DNA from: an uncultured Planctomycetaceae bacterium | GTDB taxonomy: Bacteria > Planctomycetota > Planctomycetia > Pirellulales > Thermoguttaceae | Assembly: GCA_946408825.1 (NCBI GenBank) | Contig: CAMJTU010000007.1 | Coordinates: forward strand, 62,001-126,000 | Reading direction: 5' to 3' | DNA: 64,000 nucleotides | Shown here: one piece after another, positions 39,675 through 49,652 of the stretch | Position numbering within the stretch: position 1 is the first letter of the stretch | Layout: each line of letters starts with the position of its first letter | The notes under the pieces: model-generated | Databases searched by the model: none | Told to the model about the DNA's origin: nothing | The model's input: only the letters and a program-made list of their open reading frames with translations | Program-made: the position numbers and the translations under genes

Positions 39675-40262
39675 ATGAAGTTTTGTGGAAATTGCGGCGG
39701 CAGAAACGCGACTGGCGCCGGTTTTTGCCAAAATTGCGGCGCGCCGTTTCGCGTGACCGACGCGGAGTCGCTCGGGGCGAGCGAACGTTACGACGCCGAG
39801 AATTCGCGCGAACCTTCCGGCCGATCGCTCCAGGACGTTGACGTCTCGCGCCGGCGTGACGACGCTTTCGGCGACGCGACGAAAGAGTTTGCCTCCGCCG
39901 TCGGAACGAGCGTTTTGACGATCGTCGTCGCGTTCGCGCGGTGGTTTTACCACATCGTTCGTCCTCTTGCGCGGATGGCGTTTGGCTTTGCGTGGGGGCA
40001 ATTCAAAACTACCTTTTCGCCCGCGTCGACTTGGCGGCCGGATTACGTTCCGAACTTCCTGCTTTGGGGCGTTCTTGGCGCGGTTTTGTGGCGGTTGCCG
40101 ACGTCGCTGGTTGGAATCGTCTACGCGGTTCTGGCGAACGAAGCGCGGCGCAGTCAGGAATTTGAACTGGCGCGAACGCGCGCGGAATCGGCAAAAAATT
40201 GGTTGATCGCCGACTTTGTCGTCGGTCTTGTCGTTTGCGTTTTTCGAAACCTTGTTTTTTAA
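39675..40262 (+). CDS. zinc-ribbon membrane protein
   Basis: MKFCGNCGGRNATGAGFCQNCGAPF double CxxC zinc ribbon; C-terminal hydrophobic segments. Confidence 0.7.
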   Translation: MKFCGNCGGRNATGAGFCQNCGAPFRVTDAESLGASERYDAENSREPSGRSLQDVDVSRRRDDAFGDATKEFASAVGTSVLTIVVAFARWFYHIVRPLARMAFGFAWGQFKTTFSPASTWRPDYVPNFLLWGVLGAVLWRLPTSLVGIVYAVLANEARRSQEFELARTRAESAKNWLIADFVVGLVVCVFRNLVF

Positions 40263-40267
40263 CGACT

Positions 40268-41026
40268 ATGGCGTCGAACCCTATTCTACAATCTGCCGAT
40301 CGTCGCGGCGAAAAGGACGACGCTTGTGAGAAGGACGTTCTTGCGAAGGCCGCGTCTGATTCTACGTTAGCCGGGAGGCTTTTTTGGGCAAACGCGCTCC
40401 GCGATCCGTCTCTTGAAGGCGCGAACTCCGAAGAGCGGTTACGCGCCCGAGCTTCGCGCGTTTCCGGCGCCGCGACAATCCTCGCTCCCAACGCGTTTGA
40501 ACGCCTCGAAGCCCCGCCGACGTCGGCAAATCGCTACGAACTTGTCGAGCCGACCGTGATTCCTCTTCCCGATTTCGGCGAATCTCAGACGGCGCCGCGC
40601 GACGTCGAGCGTTCGCCGGAACCGACGGGCGTCCCGTCGTATGACGAACCCCCGGAGACGCAAGACGAGAGCGAGGTCTCCGACGAAATTCAGACGCCCG
40701 ACGAGACGCCGTATGAGCAGACGGAAGAGCCGTGTTTAGACGATTTTTCCGCGAGAACCCCCATTGGCGATCACGTTGTAGCGCTCGCTAAGAGGCCGGC
40801 GTTTTACACGGCGATCGTCGAGCTTTTTCTTTGTCCTCCCTGCGGCCTATGCGCGCTTGCGTTTTTGTGGCAAGCGGCTAAAGAAACGGCGCGCGAAAAC
40901 TACGGCGCCGCTACGCGGCACGACGCGTCGGCGCAGACGGCGCTTAATGTCGGCAAGGCGTTGATTCTCGTCGTGTTTTTGTTCGCCGCGGCGACGATGA
41001 CGGCGGAGCTTTTCACCGGAGAGTAG
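40268..41026 (+). CDS. hypothetical membrane protein
   Basis: Frame adjacent to previous CDS; acidic Pro-rich middle and C-terminal TM segments. Confidence 0.55.
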   Translation: MASNPILQSADRRGEKDDACEKDVLAKAASDSTLAGRLFWANALRDPSLEGANSEERLRARASRVSGAATILAPNAFERLEAPPTSANRYELVEPTVIPLPDFGESQTAPRDVERSPEPTGVPSYDEPPETQDESEVSDEIQTPDETPYEQTEEPCLDDFSARTPIGDHVVALAKRPAFYTAIVELFLCPPCGLCALAFLWQAAKETARENYGAATRHDASAQTALNVGKALILVVFLFAAATMTAELFTGE

Positions 41027-41070
41027 CGGCGTCGGTCTTTGCCGTTCTCTTTTCCTCAGACGCTGCGTAA

Positions 41071-41116
41071 AAAAAACGCCCTTCGGCGACGATCGTCGAA
41101 GGGCGCGATTTTTAGA
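41071..41116. terminator. intrinsic terminator hairpin
   Basis: AAAAAAAACGCCCTTCGGCGACGATCGTCGAAGGGCGCGATTTTT. Confidence 0.75.
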
Positions 41117-41128
41117 GAAAGACGGCGA

Positions 41129-42163
41129 TCATTCGTCTTCCGGCATGCTTGCGGGCGCCATGAACCACGCGCAGCTTGCGACGATTCCGCCAAGAATCAG
41201 TCCCGCGCCAATGATCATCGGGAATTTAGCGTGCTTGACGCCAAAATAGGTTCCAAAAGCCGCGAGCATGAATCCGAAGTTAAAGCAGACAAGCGCGAGT
41301 TTGACGCGGTTTTTCTTAGCCGCCTTCGTATAGACTTTTCCGGCGCCGGCTGCTTTTGGCGACTTGTTCTTCTTCTTCTTTTCGACGACTTGCGCTTCGC
41401 CGTCGTCGTCGCGTTTAACGATCTTCTGCACCGCGTCGCGTGGATAATACTTGGCGATCGCGGCGTTTACCTGCTGCTGCGTGCAGATCGCATAGCTTAC
41501 CGGCATGTCGAAAAGCATTCGAAGTTCGTCTTCCACGTCGACGCTAAGCGGTTTGGGGGACGCGACGATCAGTTTGCCCATATCGGACATGACGGGCACA
41601 AAAGAGTTTTGGCGCGCCATGGTAGGGTTGATTTGCGGCGCGTAATATTCGTCGACGGGAACGTCGTCGAGGCTGATGAAAGGGACGCCGATCGATTCGG
41701 CGTAGGCGAGCATAATCTTCTCTTGATCCGCGACCTTCTGCTGAATAAGCGCCTCATGAAGTTCGAGACCGATCGCGTCGGCGAAGCTTTTCGCCTTCTT
41801 GATCTGCTCCGGGGACGCGATGTGGTCGTCGCGCAGAATCGTTTCGAGGGTGCGACGACCGTAAACGTCCGTTTCTTCTCTCCCCGCGATCTTGCGACCG
41901 AGGCTGTGATCGTATTCCGCCTTGCGTTCGGCGTCGGTGAGACAGAGCATCGCCTTCGCGAGTTCGTTGAGCAACTCCTGAGATTCTTCGATGTAATCTC
42001 CCGTCGCAAATTTACGAACGTACGCGTTCAGTTCGCGATAGCGTTGACGAATCACGTTGGGATCGTCGACAAACTTGTTGAACTTTAAGAGCTGGTAATA
42101 ATTGAGGGGACGTCTTGTCTCTTCGATTTTCAGCCATTCCTTGTAGACGTCGATCTTTGCCAT
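41129..42163 (-). CDS. protein with J-domain-like N-terminus and MshEN/GspE-N-like domain
   Basis: LNYYQLLKFNKFVDDPNVIRQRYRELNAYVRKFATGDY...LTDAERKAEYDHSLG; EKIMLAYAESIGVPFISLDDVPVDEYYAPQINPTMARQNSFVPV. Confidence 0.7.
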   Translation of the reverse strand: MAKIDVYKEWLKIEETRRPLNYYQLLKFNKFVDDPNVIRQRYRELNAYVRKFATGDYIEESQELLNELAKAMLCLTDAERKAEYDHSLGRKIAGREETDVYGRRTLETILRDDHIASPEQIKKAKSFADAIGLELHEALIQQKVADQEKIMLAYAESIGVPFISLDDVPVDEYYAPQINPTMARQNSFVPVMSDMGKLIVASPKPLSVDVEDELRMLFDMPVSYAICTQQQVNAAIAKYYPRDAVQKIVKRDDDGEAQVVEKKKKNKSPKAAGAGKVYTKAAKKNRVKLALVCFNFGFMLAAFGTYFGVKHAKFPMIIGAGLILGGIVASCAWFMAPASMPEDE

Positions 42164-42452
42164 GTCCAACTCCTGCAACGCGAAAGTGATAAAAGAAGCG
42201 AGCGAATTTGCGTCGCCGCGTCGTAAAACGCGCCTCCATTCTACTTCTATGTTTCGTTCTTTTCAAGCGCACGACGCGTCATTTTTAAGGAACGACTCTC
42301 GCGTAATTGCCGACGTAGATTTAATTGAAATCTACGAGCGGTTGCGTTTTCCTCTTTATCAACGCCGCGTCTCCGATATAATGAGAATCGCGAGCAGACG
42401 CTGTTTAGTAGTTCGCGACGAATTTTACGCGTTTTAATTGGGGAAGGCTGTC

Positions 42453-42803
42453 ATGCGACGCACTATGTTAAAATCCAAGATACACCGCGCGACGCTTACC
42501 GAGTGTTTTCTAGAGTACGAGGGGAGCGTCGCGATTGACGCAAACCTTTTGAAGGCCGCCGATATCCTTCCGGGCGAGCTAGTCCACGTGCTCAACGTCA
42601 ACAACGGCAAGCGCCTTGTCACCTACGCGATCGAGGCGCCCGCCGGTTCGGGAACGGTCATGCTCAACGGTCCGGCTGCGCGCGAGGGGTATAAGGGGGA
42701 TATCCTCGTGATTATCACCTACGCGGAGTACGAGGAGTCGGAACTGGAGCATTATCGCGCGAAAATCGTGAAGGTCGACGCGCAAAATCGCGTCAAAGAA
42801 TGA
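42453..42803 (+). CDS. panD: aspartate 1-decarboxylase
   Basis: MLKSKIHRATLTECFLEYEGSVAIDANLLKAADILPGELVHVLNVNNG...TYAIEAPAGSGTVMLNGPAA; SD GGGGAAGG. Confidence 0.95.
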   Translation: MRRTMLKSKIHRATLTECFLEYEGSVAIDANLLKAADILPGELVHVLNVNNGKRLVTYAIEAPAGSGTVMLNGPAAREGYKGDILVIITYAEYEESELEHYRAKIVKVDAQNRVKE

Positions 42804-42831
42804 CGCGCGGCGCGATCGTGGAGGACGCGAG

Positions 42832-43620
42832 ATGGAAACCGGCGCTTTTTTAAAAGAACTCTTTGGCATGGACGGTCAAGTCGCCGTGATTATCGGCGGG
42901 ACCGGCGCGTTAGGGCTGGCGCTTGCCAGGGGACTGAGCAAGAACGGGGCGAAGGTCGTCGTCGCGTCTTCAAAGCAGACGTCGTGCGACGCCGCGGTTG
43001 AGACGCTTCGCGGCGAAGGAATCGACGCGGTTGGTCGTCAGGTCGACGTTACGAGTCGCGAATCGCTCGTAGAGCTTCGCGACGCGGCGCTTCAGTTCAC
43101 GGGCAAGGTCGATATGCTTGTAAACTGCGCGGGCGTAAACGCCGCCGATTCTTTTCTTGACGTCGACGCGGACGCGTGGGATCGGATTATGGCGGTCAAT
43201 CTGAAAGGGACGATGCTTGCGTGTCAAGTCTTTATCGAATCGATGCTTAAGAACGATAACGGCGGTTCGATACTCAATATTGGGAGCGTGAATTCCGACC
43301 GACCTCTTTCTCGCGTTTTCGCCTATGCCGCAAGTAAGGCTGGCGTCGTTAATCTTACGCGCAATATCGCGCAAGAGTTTGCGGAGCGCGGAATTCGATG
43401 CAACGCGCTTTGCCCCGGTTTTTTCCCCGCCGAACAGAACCGTAAAATTCTCGACGACAAGCGTGTTGAAAATATCATGAACGGCACGCCGATGAAGCGC
43501 TATGGCGATCCCGGCGAACTCGTCGGCGCCGCGATTCTGCTCCTCTCTCGGAACGCCGGGAGCTATATAACCGGCTCCGCCGTCTATGTCGACGGGGGAT
43601 TCACCGCGAGTTGGTTCTGA
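42832..43620 (+). CDS. SDR-family oxidoreductase
   Basis: VAVIIGGTGALGLALARGL, NCAGVN, YAASKAGVVNLTRNIA, GSAVYVDGGF. Confidence 0.9.
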   Translation: METGAFLKELFGMDGQVAVIIGGTGALGLALARGLSKNGAKVVVASSKQTSCDAAVETLRGEGIDAVGRQVDVTSRESLVELRDAALQFTGKVDMLVNCAGVNAADSFLDVDADAWDRIMAVNLKGTMLACQVFIESMLKNDNGGSILNIGSVNSDRPLSRVFAYAASKAGVVNLTRNIAQEFAERGIRCNALCPGFFPAEQNRKILDDKRVENIMNGTPMKRYGDPGELVGAAILLLSRNAGSYITGSAVYVDGGFTASWF

Positions 43621-43668
43621 GATTCTAAAACCCTCTCTCCTTTACGTCGTCGCACGGAGATCAAAAGC

Positions 43669-45006
43669 ATGGCTAAGACGCAAGCTCGAAAGGACAAGGC
43701 GCCTAGCGTCGCGTCCGCAAAAACGGAAGTTAAAAAGAATACGGCGACGACGAAAGCCAAAGCTTCTGACGCGAAGAAAAAAACGTCCGTCGCCAAGTCT
43801 AAGCCGAAGGCGGCGTCAAAAGAAGTCTCCGCGTCTAAAGCGAAGAAAACCGCCGGGGCTCGAGGAACGTCAAAATCTCGAACCGCCGCCAAGTCCGACG
43901 GAAGCTGGCTTCTCAATCTTAGAAACAAATCGCGAGTCGAACTTGAAGGAAAGACGATTCTTGTGACGGGTTCGCCGGGGTTTGTCGGCGCGAATTTGGT
44001 TCTCCGGCTCCTCAAAGAGATGAAGACGGGGACGGTGATTTCGTTCGACAATATGAACGATTATTATAATCCGACGTTGAAAGAATACCGTCTCAAACTG
44101 ATAGACGAGGCGGTCGCGAAGTCGGGCGTTAATCATCTGTTCATTCGCGGGTCGATCGCCGACGCGCCGCTCGTCGAACGCGTTATGTCGTCATACCGTC
44201 CCGACGTCGTCGTGAATTTGGCGGCGCAGGCGGGCGTGCGGTACAGTATCGACCATCCGGAGGTTTACGTCGAATCGAATCTTGTCGGTTTCTTCAATAT
44301 TCTCGAAGCGTGCCGCCGCTATCCCGTCGAACATTTGGTCTACGCGTCGTCCTCATCCGTCTATGGCGGCAATAAAAAAATCCCCTTCGCCGTCGAAGAC
44401 AAGGTCGATCATCCGGTTTCTTTATACGCGGCGACCAAGAAAAGCAACGAACTCCTGGCGCATTGTTACTCTAAATTATACGATATTCCGACGACGGGAC
44501 TTCGGTTTTTTACCGTCTATGGTCCGGCGGGGCGTCCGGATATGTTCTATTTCTCCGCCGCCAAGAAGCTCGTTTCAAGAAACGTTATTCAACTCTATAA
44601 CTACGGGAACTGTCGACGCGATTTTACCTATATCGACGATATCGTCGAAGGCGTTTTTCGCGTCATGCAGGGCGCGCCGGAAAAGAAAAAGGGAGACGAC
44701 GGACTGCCGATTCCTCCTTACGCCGTTTACAACATCGGCGGCGGCACGCCGGAAAATCTGCTTGATTTCGTTTCGACGCTCCAAGAAGAGCTTGTTAGAG
44801 CCAAGGTTCTTCCGAAAAATTTCGATTTTGAAGCCTACCGAGAACTTGTCCCGATGCAGCCCGGCGACGTGCCTGAGACCTATGCCGACAGCCGCGCTCT
44901 CGAAGAAGATTACGGATTCCGTCCGACGATCGGAATTAGGGAAGGGCTTCGTCGCTTTGCCGAATGGTTTTATGAATATCGCCGTCGATACGGCGATAAA
45001 GATTGA
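43669..45006 (+). CDS. NAD-dependent epimerase (UDP-glucuronate 4-epimerase-like) with Lys/Ala-rich histone-H1-like N-terminal tail
   Basis: KTILVTGSPGFVGANLVLRLL, YASSSSVYGGN, YAATKKSNELLAHCYSKLYDIPTTGLRFFTVYGPAGRPDM; first ~80 aa basic low complexity. Confidence 0.85.
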   Translation: MAKTQARKDKAPSVASAKTEVKKNTATTKAKASDAKKKTSVAKSKPKAASKEVSASKAKKTAGARGTSKSRTAAKSDGSWLLNLRNKSRVELEGKTILVTGSPGFVGANLVLRLLKEMKTGTVISFDNMNDYYNPTLKEYRLKLIDEAVAKSGVNHLFIRGSIADAPLVERVMSSYRPDVVVNLAAQAGVRYSIDHPEVYVESNLVGFFNILEACRRYPVEHLVYASSSSVYGGNKKIPFAVEDKVDHPVSLYAATKKSNELLAHCYSKLYDIPTTGLRFFTVYGPAGRPDMFYFSAAKKLVSRNVIQLYNYGNCRRDFTYIDDIVEGVFRVMQGAPEKKKGDDGLPIPPYAVYNIGGGTPENLLDFVSTLQEELVRAKVLPKNFDFEAYRELVPMQPGDVPETYADSRALEEDYGFRPTIGIREGLRRFAEWFYEYRRRYGDKD

Positions 45007-45038
45007 AACGGCAGTTCTGTAATCGCGGGCCGCGTATG

Positions 45039-45073
45039 ACGGGCGACGACTTCTTTCGTCGCCCAATTTTTTA
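45039..45073 (+). terminator. intrinsic terminator
   Basis: GGGCGACGACTTCTTTCGTCGCCC followed by AATTTTTT. Confidence 0.85.
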
Positions 45074-45379
45074 ATGATTCTATGTGAGCTAATTGTCTAT
45101 TTTACCGAATTTATCTATCGTGTAATTTTTGTTCATAAAAACCGGAAACGCGCCGAAAAGTGAGATTATAGGGCGCGCGGGCGTTTCGAGCTGATTTGTT
45201 TTGCGCGCGTCCTTTATCTTGAGCGCGCAACGTATCCTATCGCGCGTAGAGAGCCGATTCTGGGCGCGGTCGGGAGACTTTCTTTGCTGAGAGAAGACGA
45301 CGTTTAGAGTCGGCGCGTTCAGGGGAAGCGTATTTTTTTGGCTCTGAAACAGAATCGGCAACGACGAGGCGCGAGAGAA

Positions 45380-46357
45380 ATGGAGACGTCAAAGATAATT
45401 CGAGCGGCGGCGTATTGTCGCGTCAGCACCAACCGCGACGTACAGGACGGTTCTTTTGAACTTCAACGCGAGCATTTCGCTAAGTTTGCGGCTGAACGTC
45501 CCGGAATGCGACTGATTGGAATTTATGGAGATTCGGGCAGAAGCGGACGCGCGATGAAAGATCGTCCGGAATTGACGAGGTTGCTCGCCGATTGCGAGGC
45601 TGGTAAAATCGACCTAATTCTGACCAAAAGCGTGTCGCGCTTTGCGCGAAACTTGCTGGAATGCGTTGAAACGGTTCGTCGACTTTCCGAGATTGGAGTC
45701 GGGATTCTCTTTGAAAAAGAGGCGCTTGACACGCGAACGGCGAAAGGCGAGCTTGTTCTGGGATTTCTTGCGGCGATCGCGCAGGAGGAGAGCGCTAGCA
45801 TTTCACGCAATCTACAATGGGGACGAAGGAAACGCTTAGAACGCGGTCACGTAGACTGTCCCGCGCGATATGGATACGTCGCGGTCGGCGCCGAGCGACG
45901 CTGGGAGATTGTGGAACGCGAAGCGGCGATCGTTCGGCAGGCTTTCTACATGGCGGGAACGGGAAGCCTCTATCCTGAAATAGTCGCGACGCTCACGCGT
46001 ATGGAACGCGAAGGAGGAAGCGCGCGCGTTTGGAATCGGATCCCCGTTAGGAACATGCTTCGCAGTCGCGTTTATATCGGCGACTATTTATCGAACCAGA
46101 AATGCGCCGTCATGAATCTAGACGGTTGCGTTAAGACCGTTCCGAATAGCGGACAGGTCGAGCAGTTTCTTATTGAAGGCCATCATTCGGCGATTGTCGG
46201 ACGCAAACTGTTTTACGCCGTTCAATCCGTTTTAGACGCGAGGCTTCTCTGGACGCGCCGAGAGCCTCTTTCAGAACATGACCGTGAAATTGCGGCGACG
46301 GCAAAGGCTTTAGCTCGGAAGGAGGCGGCGCGATGGCGATCGATCACGTCAAAATAA
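45380..46357 (+). CDS. serine recombinase (1 of 3)
   Basis: AAYCRVSTNRDVQDGSFELQ...LTKSVSRFARNLLECVETVRRL...LAAIAQEESASISRNLQWGRRKRLERG. Confidence 0.92.
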   Translation: METSKIIRAAAYCRVSTNRDVQDGSFELQREHFAKFAAERPGMRLIGIYGDSGRSGRAMKDRPELTRLLADCEAGKIDLILTKSVSRFARNLLECVETVRRLSEIGVGILFEKEALDTRTAKGELVLGFLAAIAQEESASISRNLQWGRRKRLERGHVDCPARYGYVAVGAERRWEIVEREAAIVRQAFYMAGTGSLYPEIVATLTRMEREGGSARVWNRIPVRNMLRSRVYIGDYLSNQKCAVMNLDGCVKTVPNSGQVEQFLIEGHHSAIVGRKLFYAVQSVLDARLLWTRREPLSEHDREIAATAKALARKEAARWRSITSK

Positions 46358-47808
46358 CGAAGCTTCAGAAAGAAAAAGAAGCGGCGGATTTCGTCGTTCA
46401 AAAGCTGCGCGTCGCCGCGTATTGTAGAGTCTCGACCGATCAAGAAGAGCAGAGGGGGAGTCTAAAAGAGCAGATTAGAGCATACAAAGAGTTGATCGCA
46501 AAAAAGGACGACTGGACGCTGGCGGGCGTTTACGCGGACGAAGGCGTTACTGGAACAAGCGTTTCGCGACGATGCGAATTTATGAGGATGATTAAAGACT
46601 GCGAAAGTGGGAAAGTCGATCTGATCGTCACGAAGTCGATAAGTCGTTTTGCGCGGAACACGCTTGAATGTCTGACTTATGTTCGGCGTCTTGCCGAGAT
46701 GGGAGTCAACGTCGTTTTCGAGAATAACAACATCGACACGCGCGACTCGTGTTCTGAAATGCTGTTGACCGTCCTTGCCGCGTTTGCTCAAGAAGAGAGT
46801 CGGTCTATTTCGGAGAATACGATTTGGGGTATTCGTAAACGATATGAAGCGGGAATACCCCGATGGAGCAAATTGCTCGGCTATGCGAAGGTCGACGGAA
46901 AGGATCATCAAATCGTGCCGGACGAAGCCGAGGTCGTGAGGCTCGTTTTCGATCTTTATGAACATGGTTCGTCGTACGCGGAGATTATCAGAGAACTTGA
47001 ACGTCGGCAGATTCCCAGTCCGAGAGGGCGCGCGCGGTGGGGTAGATCGTCGATTTTATCGACGCTTTCAAACGAGCGTTACATGGGCGACCTCGTTCTC
47101 CAAAAATATCGCGTAGAAAACCATATAACTCACAAAAGGAGGCGCAACGATAATCTGGACGTCCCTTCGTGGCGGCTGGAAAACCACCATCAAGCGCTCG
47201 TGTCAAGGAAGCAATTTGCACGTGTCCAAGAGATACGTACGATGCGCCTGAACACGCGACGTAGCGGAACTCTCGAGGTCAATCAATATCCTTTCGGGGC
47301 GAAACTGGTTTGCCCGCATTGCGGCGCTTCGCTTTATCGACGGCCGTCGTTTATTGTTCCTCGCATGGCGGACGTCTTACATTGCGAGCGCGGCGACGCG
47401 CCGTGCGGTCGTTTCTTCGTTCGAACGTCGGATTTAGAGCAAGCGCTCTTGGACGCGTACGCAAAGCTTGACGTCGACTCCGTCGAAACGCAAACGAAAC
47501 GGGACGAGTATGCCGACGCGGCAAGGACGACGCTGGAGGTCAAGGAAAAAAGCCCTCTGTTTAAACGCGTAGATTACTGGTGGATAGACGAGTTGATCGA
47601 TCGCTTCGCTTTCGCCGATTGTTGGGATTTTCTCTCAGACGCGCCGCCGAAAGAGTATGAGATCGTGTCTCCGTTGACGATATATTGGCGTTGCGGAATT
47701 GTTACAAAGATCGACGTTAAAACGGTTTGGGCTTTGAATTCAAAGATCGTGCGAGACGTGGCTTCTCTAAGAATGGGGGAACGATATGAGAATTACGCGT
47801 ATTCCTAG
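46333..47808 (+). CDS. serine recombinase with zinc ribbon (2 of 3)
   Basis: VAAYCRVSTDQEEQRGSLKEQ...TKSISRFARNTLECLTYVRRL; CPHCGASLYRR zinc ribbon; overlaps previous CDS. Confidence 0.93.
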   Translation: MAIDHVKITKLQKEKEAADFVVQKLRVAAYCRVSTDQEEQRGSLKEQIRAYKELIAKKDDWTLAGVYADEGVTGTSVSRRCEFMRMIKDCESGKVDLIVTKSISRFARNTLECLTYVRRLAEMGVNVVFENNNIDTRDSCSEMLLTVLAAFAQEESRSISENTIWGIRKRYEAGIPRWSKLLGYAKVDGKDHQIVPDEAEVVRLVFDLYEHGSSYAEIIRELERRQIPSPRGRARWGRSSILSTLSNERYMGDLVLQKYRVENHITHKRRRNDNLDVPSWRLENHHQALVSRKQFARVQEIRTMRLNTRRSGTLEVNQYPFGAKLVCPHCGASLYRRPSFIVPRMADVLHCERGDAPCGRFFVRTSDLEQALLDAYAKLDVDSVETQTKRDEYADAARTTLEVKEKSPLFKRVDYWWIDELIDRFAFADCWDFLSDAPPKEYEIVSPLTIYWRCGIVTKIDVKTVWALNSKIVRDVASLRMGERYENYAYS

Positions 47809-48964
47809 AAGAAGAGATCTACGTAAACGGCGCGTCGCCGCGTATTGCCGCGTTTCAACGCGATACGACTCCCAGGAAGAGAGCCTCGCGACGCAAACGC
47901 GATATTACCGCGCCTTGATAGGAGGAAATTTCGACTGGGAATTTGCGGGAATATACAGCGACGAAAAGTCCGGGACGAAGTCGAAGAACCGACCGGGATT
48001 TCGGCGCCTTGTTTCTGACGCCCTCGCCGAAAAGATCGACTATATCATCGTGAAATCGATATCGCGCTTTTCGCGCAACATCGTCGATTGTCAGCTCTAT
48101 TTGAAAGCCCTTGTCAGCTCCGGCGCCGACGTGTGGTTTGAACGCGAGAATATCGTCGCTTCCGACCCGTCATGCTCGACGGTCCTAGCCTTTTTATCGG
48201 TAATCGCGCAGGACGAGAGCCGTTCGATCTCAGAGAATATAAAATGGAGCTACCGACAGCGTTATCGGCGAGGAGAATATAACCTTGGTTCCAATCGGGT
48301 TCTCGGGTACGATTGGTCGAACGGCGCTCTTGTTCCGAACGCAGACTCGAAGTATGTTCGATTGATCTTTCAGCTTTATGCCGACGGGATTTCAATCGAC
48401 GGAATTCGCCGCGCCGTCGCCGCCGAAGGATATCTAACGCGCGGAGGACGTCCCGTTTCATGGAGCAATATTCTTTACATTCTCCAGAACGAAGCGTACC
48501 GAGGCGACAGAAGGCTTCAAAAACGCCCCCCTAAAGACTGGCTTTACAGCCGACCTTCAGAGCGCGACGACTACGAGAGTTTCTACTTGTCAAACGACCA
48601 CGAAGCGATTGTCGACGACGCGCTTTGGAACGCCGCGCAGGCGCGACTCCGCGTCGAACGGGAAAAATCGGCCGTCGTCGGTCGTCGTGGAGGACGTTCG
48701 CATTTTCTCTACGGCAAAATCTTCTGCGACGAGTGCGGCGCGCCGATGACGCGTCGAACGTTGATCGGATCCGGCGGCGTCAAATACAAAGCGTGGATGT
48801 GTCGCGAGCGTCGTAGAGGAGGTCGCGGCAACGGTTGTCAAATGCGAACGATCCGTGAAACGGAACTCCTTCAATATCTTTGTCGAGAACTTGGATACGA
48901 CGAATCTGCCGAATTCCCGAAAGAGAGGTTTTGGAACGAGGTTGAATCCGTGCGCGTGGGATGA
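47786..48964 (+). CDS. serine recombinase with zinc ribbon (3 of 3)
   Basis: VAAYCRVSTRYDSQEESLATQ...VKSISRFSRNIVDCQLYLKAL; CDECGAPMTRR; overlaps previous CDS. Confidence 0.93.
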   Translation: MRITRIPRRRDLRKRRVAAYCRVSTRYDSQEESLATQTRYYRALIGGNFDWEFAGIYSDEKSGTKSKNRPGFRRLVSDALAEKIDYIIVKSISRFSRNIVDCQLYLKALVSSGADVWFERENIVASDPSCSTVLAFLSVIAQDESRSISENIKWSYRQRYRRGEYNLGSNRVLGYDWSNGALVPNADSKYVRLIFQLYADGISIDGIRRAVAAEGYLTRGGRPVSWSNILYILQNEAYRGDRRLQKRPPKDWLYSRPSERDDYESFYLSNDHEAIVDDALWNAAQARLRVEREKSAVVGRRGGRSHFLYGKIFCDECGAPMTRRTLIGSGGVKYKAWMCRERRRGGRGNGCQMRTIRETELLQYLCRELGYDESAEFPKERFWNEVESVRVG

Positions 48965-49007
48965 AAAACGCGAATTCAGCCGCGAATTCAGCCTGTTACA
49001 AAAATCT

Positions 49008-49051
49008 GCGCGTCTGACTTGCGTTCCAGCCGTCAGACGCGCGGTTTTTTT
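49008..49051 (+). terminator. intrinsic terminator of the recombinase operon
   Basis: GCGCGTCTGAC...GTCAGACGCGC followed by GGTTTTTTT. Confidence 0.88.
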
Positions 49052-49094
49052 GTTTGTCCCCAAAGCCGCAATCTCGCTTGAAAAGCGTCGGGGC

Positions 49095-49652
49095 TTAGAA
49101 ATCGTTCTCGTTCGAAGCTTTCTTCGCCATGAGAAGCCGCTCAAATCCGTTGGGCATAACGATACTTCCAACCTCGCGATAACCGCCTTTCGTGAAGTTG
49201 CCGCGACTTGCCGAATTATATGGCGAGACGAGTCCCGTGAAATAGCGCGCGCCACGCTGCGCGAGCGCCGATTCTAGGGCGTGAAAAAGCGCGGGCTGGA
49301 TTCCCTTGCCTCGTTCTGATTTGACGACTTGGATGTACTCGATATATCCAACGTGTTCAACGGGAACGCGTTCAGGGAGCCGCGGCGCGAAGAGTTCCGC
49401 CTCCTCTCGACGGAAAGACGCGGTTCCGCAAGCGACGAGCCTATCTTGACGGACGACCCCGAGCGTGATGAAATTTGGATCGGAATAGTAGGAGCGGAAC
49501 TCGTCGTCCGTCTCGCTCATGTAGTAATATTCCTCGCGTCCGCTTGCGGCGAGTTCCGTGAGAATAGAGCGGAGCATCGCGAGCGCGTCTTCGGCGTAAC
49601 GCGCGTCGCATTCGACGAGCCGATAGCTTTCAGGAAGTCTTGAGTCGATCAT
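49095..49652 (-). CDS. GNAT-family N-acetyltransferase
   Basis: VEHVGYIEYIQVVKSERGKGIQPALFHALESALAQRGARYFTGLVSPYNSAS; overlaps upstream CDS by ATGA. Confidence 0.75.
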   Translation of the reverse strand: MIDSRLPESYRLVECDARYAEDALAMLRSILTELAASGREEYYYMSETDDEFRSYYSDPNFITLGVVRQDRLVACGTASFRREEAELFAPRLPERVPVEHVGYIEYIQVVKSERGKGIQPALFHALESALAQRGARYFTGLVSPYNSASRGNFTKGGYREVGSIVMPNGFERLLMAKKASNENDF

